From Edaphobacter modestus (lineage in GTDB: Bacteria > Acidobacteriota > Terriglobia > Terriglobales > Acidobacteriaceae): 64,000 bases of DNA. A program made the translations under genes and the position numbers. The notes under the pieces are model-generated. The model was not told the DNA's origin. It saw only the letters and a program-made list of their open reading frames with translations, and did not search any database. Shown here in pieces: positions 59,557-64,000 of the stretch (position 1 is its first letter; each line of letters begins with the position of its first letter). The stretch lies in NCBI RefSeq assembly GCF_004217555.1, contig NZ_SHKW01000001.1, forward strand, positions 434,001-498,000. Direction: 5' to 3'.

Positions 59557-61791
59557 GTGGCGCGGTTTGCAGTAAAGGCAGGTATGGCGAAAGCGCAAAC
59601 TGTGCTAAAGGTTAGCCGAAGTCTCTTCTCGGTCTGTTTTGGTTTACTGACGGTAATCTCGCCATGTTGTGTGCATGCACAGCACACGACATGGCGAGAT
59701 TACGGCGGTTCGTCTGACGGCTCGCAGTATTCTGGGCTGCGTCAGATCAATCGAACGAATGTTCGAAAGCTGCAGCGCGCCTGGACCTTTGAAACAGGAG
59801 ACGAACGCGGCTATGCATTCAATCCCATCGTCATTGGCGACGTGATGTATGTCCTCGCTCGCAACAACTCGGTGGTTGCCCTGGATGCGACTAGCGGCCG
59901 AGAGATATGGTCACACAGTTTTGACGCTAAGACCTCGCTCATCACGAATCGCAGCATTAACTATTGGGAGAGTGAAGACAAGAAGGATCAGCGACTGATT
60001 TTAGCGGTAGACAACGCTTTGCAGGAACTGGATGCGAGAACGGGTAAGCCAATTGCAAGTTTTGGCACTACAGGTCGCGTAGACTTGCGTGAGGGGCTTG
60101 GGCGTGATCCAAAGAAGCTTACCTTGGTTCAGTCCTATAATCCCGGGCGCGTTTTCCATGACCTGCTCATCCTTGGCTCTGCGACGAATGAGGAGTATGA
60201 ATCGGGGCCCGGTGATATTCGTGCGTACAACATCCTCACCGGTCATCTGGAATGGACCTTCCATACTATTCCTCATCCTGGTGAGGTTGGCTATGAGACA
60301 TGGCCAAAAGACGCATGGAAGTCCGTAGGCGGAGCGAATGCATGGAGCGGCATGGCCCTGGATGAGAAACGCGGGATGATCTTTGTTCCCACGGCCAGTC
60401 CCAAGTACAACTTTTACGGAGCGAATCGCAAAGGGGCAAATCTCTTTGGAGATTGCCTTCTTGCGTTGGATGCGAGGACTGGAAAACTCATCTGGTATTA
60501 CCAGACAGTTCATCACGATATCTGGGACTATGACAATGCGACGACGCCGATGCTCCTGACGGTGCGGCACGACGGCAAGATGGTTGACGTTGTGGCGCAG
60601 GCCAGTAAGGTGGGCTTTATATGGGTCTTCGAGCGCGAAACGGGAAAACCACTTTGGCCTGTAGAGGAGCGGCGCGTACCCAAGTCGGACATGCCGGGTG
60701 AGGAGACCTCGCCCACACAGCCCTTTCCCTCGAAGCCGCCGGCGTTTGCTCGCCAGACGTTCACAGAGAAAGATCTCAGTCCATTTCTTGAACCAGCGGA
60801 GCGAGAGCAACTGCGACTCCAGATAAAGGGTGCCCGGAATCAAGGTCTATTCACACCGCCAGGGCTTGAGAACACGGTCGAGATGCCGGGCAACAATGGC
60901 GGTGCAAACTTCGGCGGAGCGGCCATCGATCCTGAAAAGGGATATCTCTACGTCGTGTCGAAGGATTTGCCATCGATGCTAAAGCTAACGCTGGCCGCGG
61001 AACCACTGAAGACTGGCTCTCCCGAGGTGCGAGGCCGCGCATTATTTGAGGCGAACTGCAGCTTGTGCCACGGAAGCAACAGAGAAGGGAAGCCTCCGGC
61101 AATTCCTTCCCTACTCGATATAAGGTCGCGAATGGACGAGAAGGAGATTGAAGATGCGGTGCGCTATGGCAAGGGCCCGATGCCATCATTTGCGCGACTC
61201 TCCAGCAGTGATGTGACCACGTTGATCGCGTACCTGACACGTCCAGACCTGGCTCCCAGTGTTCCGGCAACGAACGGCCAAAAGACAAGAGTTGATGCAG
61301 GCGATCCAACCGCTGCGCATTATCGAAGCGGATTCGGCTTCATGTTTGCGGAGAGCGGTCTACCCGTGATAGCTCCCCCATGGACAACCCTGACTGGGTA
61401 TGACCTGAACACAGGAACTATTCGGTGGCAGATGCCGTTGGGAGAGGTTCCTGAAATGGCGGCACAGGGCTATACCAGGACCGGATCCCATTTTCCTAAA
61501 GTGAATCCTATTGTTACGGCGGGCGGGCTTATCTTTACAGGTTCGCGCGACCGGAAGGTGCGCGCATTGGATTCCAGCACCGGTAAGGTGCTATGGGAGA
61601 CTGAACTTGGCTCCGGGCTGGAGGGCATGCCTGCAATTTACGAGATCAACGGTCGAGAGTATGTGGTCTTCTGCGCCGCAGCACGCTCTACCACGCATAC
61701 GCATGCCGTTGTGGGACATCCGGCTTCGCAGGAGCCCATTCACGGTGCCTATGTTGCATTTGCGTTGCCTGATGGAAGAGTCAAAAACTGA
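59557..61791 (+). CDS. PQQ-binding dehydrogenase with internal cytochrome c domain
   Basis: The 744-residue protein has a signal peptide (hydrophobic VCFGLLTVISPCCVHA, cut near residue 42), a quinoprotein beta-propeller (WTFETGDERGYAFNPIVIGD, VVALDATSGREIW, LLALDARTGKLIWYYQTVHH, VFERETGKPLWPVEE), and a cytochrome c domain at about 489-563 with heme motif CSLCH (501-505) and likely axial Met542. The propeller then resumes with GYDLNTGTIRWQMPLGE and VRALDSSTGKVLWETELG. It should oxidise sugars or alcohols in the periplasm and pass electrons to heme. GAGGAG 8 nt before GTG 59557 decides the start. Confidence 0.9.
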   Translation: MARFAVKAGMAKAQTVLKVSRSLFSVCFGLLTVISPCCVHAQHTTWRDYGGSSDGSQYSGLRQINRTNVRKLQRAWTFETGDERGYAFNPIVIGDVMYVLARNNSVVALDATSGREIWSHSFDAKTSLITNRSINYWESEDKKDQRLILAVDNALQELDARTGKPIASFGTTGRVDLREGLGRDPKKLTLVQSYNPGRVFHDLLILGSATNEEYESGPGDIRAYNILTGHLEWTFHTIPHPGEVGYETWPKDAWKSVGGANAWSGMALDEKRGMIFVPTASPKYNFYGANRKGANLFGDCLLALDARTGKLIWYYQTVHHDIWDYDNATTPMLLTVRHDGKMVDVVAQASKVGFIWVFERETGKPLWPVEERRVPKSDMPGEETSPTQPFPSKPPAFARQTFTEKDLSPFLEPAEREQLRLQIKGARNQGLFTPPGLENTVEMPGNNGGANFGGAAIDPEKGYLYVVSKDLPSMLKLTLAAEPLKTGSPEVRGRALFEANCSLCHGSNREGKPPAIPSLLDIRSRMDEKEIEDAVRYGKGPMPSFARLSSSDVTTLIAYLTRPDLAPSVPATNGQKTRVDAGDPTAAHYRSGFGFMFAESGLPVIAPPWTTLTGYDLNTGTIRWQMPLGEVPEMAAQGYTRTGSHFPKVNPIVTAGGLIFTGSRDRKVRALDSSTGKVLWETELGSGLEGMPAIYEINGREYVVFCAAARSTTHTHAVVGHPASQEPIHGAYVAFALPDGRVKN
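59653..59703. repeat. 22-bp inverted repeat at the signal-peptide junction
   Basis: Arms 59653-59674 and 59682-59703 are complementary with a single mismatch (668/688), which becomes a G-U pair in RNA; the loop is 7 nt. It covers codons 33-49 of the quinoprotein, spanning the predicted signal-peptide cleavage site. Such a long hairpin early in a coding frame is unexpected. Confidence 0.9.
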
Positions 61792-62164
61792 TATTTCTGG
61801 CAGGAAAATCTAAAGCCTGCGATGGGCATCTAGAGCTGTCAGAAATTCTGAGTGCTGCAATGGATGCAGCGCTCCGCGGCAACAGGGTGAGTTCAGCATC
61901 GCTAAAAACTATCTGCGTCGATCCGATAAGGCGTGGCAGGATGTTGTTCTCAATAGCCTGCCGCGTTGCGATCCGAAACACGCCATTGTCAAACCCATCT
62001 GATTCAGTTTGCAGCTGGCATTCCAGAGCGGAACGCCATGCCAGGGTTTTATGGTTACCCGATCGGAAATAATAGAGAATAGAGGTGAAACTATAAGAGC
62101 GCCAACTCAGGAGCATAGCTGGCGCTTGTTTTGAGAGCGCAATACTGAAGAGGAATTAGAAGCG
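61792..62164. other. 373-bp gap after the quinoprotein gene
   Basis: No convincing gene was found. One plus-strand frame, about 61895-62000, reads SIAKNYLRRSDKAWQDVVLN and then RCDPKHAIVKPI before a stop; it looks protein-like but has no start and no family match that I can name, so it may be a gene fragment. GAGGAA near 62149-62154 is the ribosome-binding site for the next gene. Confidence 0.4.
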
Positions 62165-63148
62165 ATGAAACTTGCATTACTTGGCTATGGATTTATGGGC
62201 GGCGCTCACCTTGCAGCAATTCAGAGAATCGATGGAGTTACGGTGAAATCGGTCTCGTCGCGTACCCGGCCATCAAACCCGGGACCTACACGAGGCAACC
62301 TGAACCTTAAAAGTGGTCCCCTGCCAGGAGATGTTGTCTGGCATCCGGATTGGCGCGAGATTCTGAAAGACCCAGAGATCGATGCCGTGGATGTGTGTCT
62401 TCCGACCGACTTGCACAAGGAGGTAGTACTCGCCGCGCTTTCCGCGGGCAAGCATGTTTTCTGCGAGAAACCCATGGCGATTCACTCCGAGGACTGCGAC
62501 GTGATTCTCGCTGCAGCTGAAGTGAGTGGCCATATTTTTATGGTAGGTCAGGTACTGCGATTTATGTACCCATATCGCTATGCCGCAGACTTTATCAAAG
62601 AGGTGGGTCATGATGCAGTGAGCCGTTGCGTTCTACGGCGCAGAACCGGTTATCCTGACTGGGGTGGCTGGCTTGGTAAGGAGGAACGGAGCGGTGGAGC
62701 AATCTTAGATCTCCTTAGCCACGATCTCGACCAGGCTCTTAGCCTCTTCGGAGCACCGAAATGGGTAAGAGCCGTAAGTCAAGGCCCTGTCGACACTATG
62801 AAGGCAACCCTGCAGTATGAGGACGGTTTCGTTGTGCAGGTGGAAGGTGGGTGGTTCGTCCCGGATGTTCCGTTCTCTGCAAGCTTTGAGATAGAGGCAG
62901 GCGGCAGGTCGTTGTCATTCCGGGATGGTGCACTTCGTCGCAGAGATGAAAATGGGACGGACCATCTGGTGGAGATTCCAGAACAAGATCCGTACTTCGA
63001 CGAGATCTTCTACTTCATCGACTGTTGCCGACGGAATGTCTTACCGGCGATTTGCCTCCCTACGGAGTCAGCTGCTGCGGTTCGGCTTTCAAATTTACTC
63101 AAGGCATCACGTGATGCGAACGGAAAGGAAATTGCATGGAAAATGTAG
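62165..63148 (+). CDS. Gfo/Idh/MocA family oxidoreductase
   Basis: The 327-residue NAD(P)-dependent enzyme starts with a Rossmann domain (LALLGYGFMGGAHLAAIQRI) and has VDVCLPTDLHKEVVLAALSA, VFCEKPMAIHSEDC (the conserved Glu-Lys-Pro with catalytic Lys) and SGGAILDLLSHDLDQALSLF (catalytic His-Asp helix). It oxidises or reduces sugars, often at C3 in family members tied to DUF1080 proteins. GAGGAA lies upstream of ATG 62165. It overlaps the next gene by 13 bp, so the two are probably cotranslated. Confidence 0.92.
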   Translation: MKLALLGYGFMGGAHLAAIQRIDGVTVKSVSSRTRPSNPGPTRGNLNLKSGPLPGDVVWHPDWREILKDPEIDAVDVCLPTDLHKEVVLAALSAGKHVFCEKPMAIHSEDCDVILAAAEVSGHIFMVGQVLRFMYPYRYAADFIKEVGHDAVSRCVLRRRTGYPDWGGWLGKEERSGGAILDLLSHDLDQALSLFGAPKWVRAVSQGPVDTMKATLQYEDGFVVQVEGGWFVPDVPFSASFEIEAGGRSLSFRDGALRRRDENGTDHLVEIPEQDPYFDEIFYFIDCCRRNVLPAICLPTESAAAVRLSNLLKASRDANGKEIAWKM

Positions 63149-63996
63149 AACCGATGGAGATCGGACTGGTCTTCTGGGCCGAGGAGAGTGCTGGGGCGAC
63201 GCTGCAGCAACTGCGGTCGTTTGGCCTGCAATCGGGCCAACTGGGCGTGCCTCCGACTCTCGATTGTGGCAAGGTGCTTGATGACTGGAAGTCTGAACTT
63301 GCAATATCGGGCGTTAACGTCACGGGCGCGGTCTGCTCCTATGCTGGCGAAGATTATTCCACTTTAGCCCGGGTACACGAATCGGTCGGCTTCACCACTT
63401 CGTTGTATCGTGCGGAACGTATTGCAAGAACGCGCGAGATTGCGGCGTTCGCACATGCCTTGGGCATCTACGCGGTTTCATGCCATATTGGCTTTATCCC
63501 CGCTGACCCACAGGAAGTCCTCTACGCGGAACTTGTCGAGCTTACTCGCGTTCTTTGTGATGCGTGTGCTGAGCACAAACAGAACTTCGTCCTCGAGACC
63601 GGGCAGGAAGCAGCGACGGTACTGCTGAGTTTTATCGCAGATGTGAGCCGTACCAATCTAAAGGTAAACTTCGATCCTGCGAACATGATTCTCTATGGAT
63701 CCGGCGATCCCACTGAGGCACTCGCGCTATTGCAGGAACATGTTCTTTCCGTCCATTGCAAGGATGGTCAATCACCCGTGCCTGGTTCTGGCCTGCTTGG
63801 TTCAGAGTGCGCTCTTGGAGATGGCGAGGTCGACTTCCCCGCGTTTTTAGGGCAACTGAAACGGATGGGATATACCGGTTCACTTGCCATCGAAAGAGAA
63901 GAACCCAATCTGCAACAAAAGTTGAAAGATATCCAAACGGCTATCGGTCGATTGAAGGAGTGGAAGGCTGACGCTGGGCTTTACGTCAGCTCATAG
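63136..63996 (+). CDS. Sugar phosphate isomerase/epimerase (TIM barrel)
   Basis: The 286-residue xylose-isomerase-like barrel has FVLETGQEAATVLLSFIADV with a metal-binding Glu, LKVNFDPANMILYGSGDP with Asp and Asn, VLSVHCKDGQSPV with His and Asp, and GYTGSLAIEREEPN with a late Glu. These are the four divalent-metal ligands of the family. It probably isomerises or epimerises a keto-sugar made by its neighbour. AAAGGAA 7 nt before ATG 63136 supports that start over ATG 63154. The stop at 63994-63996 lies 4 bp before the window edge. Confidence 0.9.
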   Translation: MENVEPMEIGLVFWAEESAGATLQQLRSFGLQSGQLGVPPTLDCGKVLDDWKSELAISGVNVTGAVCSYAGEDYSTLARVHESVGFTTSLYRAERIARTREIAAFAHALGIYAVSCHIGFIPADPQEVLYAELVELTRVLCDACAEHKQNFVLETGQEAATVLLSFIADVSRTNLKVNFDPANMILYGSGDPTEALALLQEHVLSVHCKDGQSPVPGSGLLGSECALGDGEVDFPAFLGQLKRMGYTGSLAIEREEPNLQQKLKDIQTAIGRLKEWKADAGLYVSS

Positions 63997-64000
63997 ACGC

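Noticed and set aside
61781..62116. 111-codon minus-strand frame after the quinoprotein gene
   Set aside because: Low-complexity composition, no motif and no ribosome-binding site; an opposite-strand fragment looks somewhat more protein-like but is also unproven.
1..64000. CRISPR arrays, insertion sequences and prophage genes
   Set aside because: I saw no regularly spaced repeats, transposase or integrase motifs, or phage structural genes.

Overview
The window reads as chromosomal DNA of a GC-rich, Gram-negative heterotroph, most likely an acidobacterium of the Terriglobia/Acidobacteriaceae type. The taxonomic call is inference. It rests on a GWxTD-domain protein, carboxypeptidase-regulatory/outer-membrane proteins, DUF1080 and cytochrome-containing quinoprotein sugar genes, futalosine-type menaquinone synthesis, a Tat sulfatase and many lipoprotein-style signal peptides. 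I found no insertion sequence, integrase, prophage or CRISPR array. It looks like a core chromosome with accessory carbohydrate loci.

Layout. 1-4.3 kb: end of a HAD acid phosphatase, a metallo-beta-lactamase-fold hydrolase, a phosphofructokinase with pyrophosphate-type residues, a small HTH protein, 3-methyladenine glycosylase and a Tat-exported metallophosphoesterase. 4.3-13 kb: a plus-strand run of M24 peptidase, accB, accC, an exported small protein, thiE, a family 2 glycosyltransferase and two amino-acid permeases, closed by a strong bidirectional terminator. 13-24.7 kb: a large exported protein, the ATPase and adaptor of a MacAB-like ABC exporter (no permease here), the GWxTD protein, an outer-membrane protein, a third permease that appears to start at CTG, and a CBM9-like exported protein. 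24.8-27.7 kb: GH15 glucoamylase/trehalase-like enzyme and an aldo/keto reductase.

27.9-32.7 kb is a minus-strand tyrosine/homogentisate operon: hppD, hmgA, an unknown 289-residue protein translationally coupled to hmgA, and fahA. 32.9-38.2 kb holds tex, tRNA-Lys(CTT), mqnD, bioY, a small membrane protein and ftsB. 38.7-51.2 kb holds a Tat sulfatase, a LolA-like protein, serS, a PafA-like phosphatase overlapping pyrD, purH, a long TPR protein, a dGTPase and a DUF4126 membrane protein.

51.2-58.3 kb: an M23 peptidase, then an otsA-otsB trehalose pair in which OtsA is fused to an N-terminal two-helix membrane sensor with a HAMP-like linker, then an Rdx selenoprotein-like protein, gltX and a CheX-like protein. 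58.5-64 kb: a sugar-oxidation cluster (possible LacI remnant, DUF1080 protein, PQQ/cytochrome c dehydrogenase, Gfo/Idh/MocA oxidoreductase and TIM-barrel isomerase) that fits a 3-keto-glycoside route.

The most noteworthy observations are the sensor-fused OtsA, the 3-keto-sugar cluster, the unknown protein inside the homogentisate operon, a 22-bp quasi-palindrome at the signal-peptide junction of the quinoprotein, and the Asp104/Lys124 signature in the phosphofructokinase.
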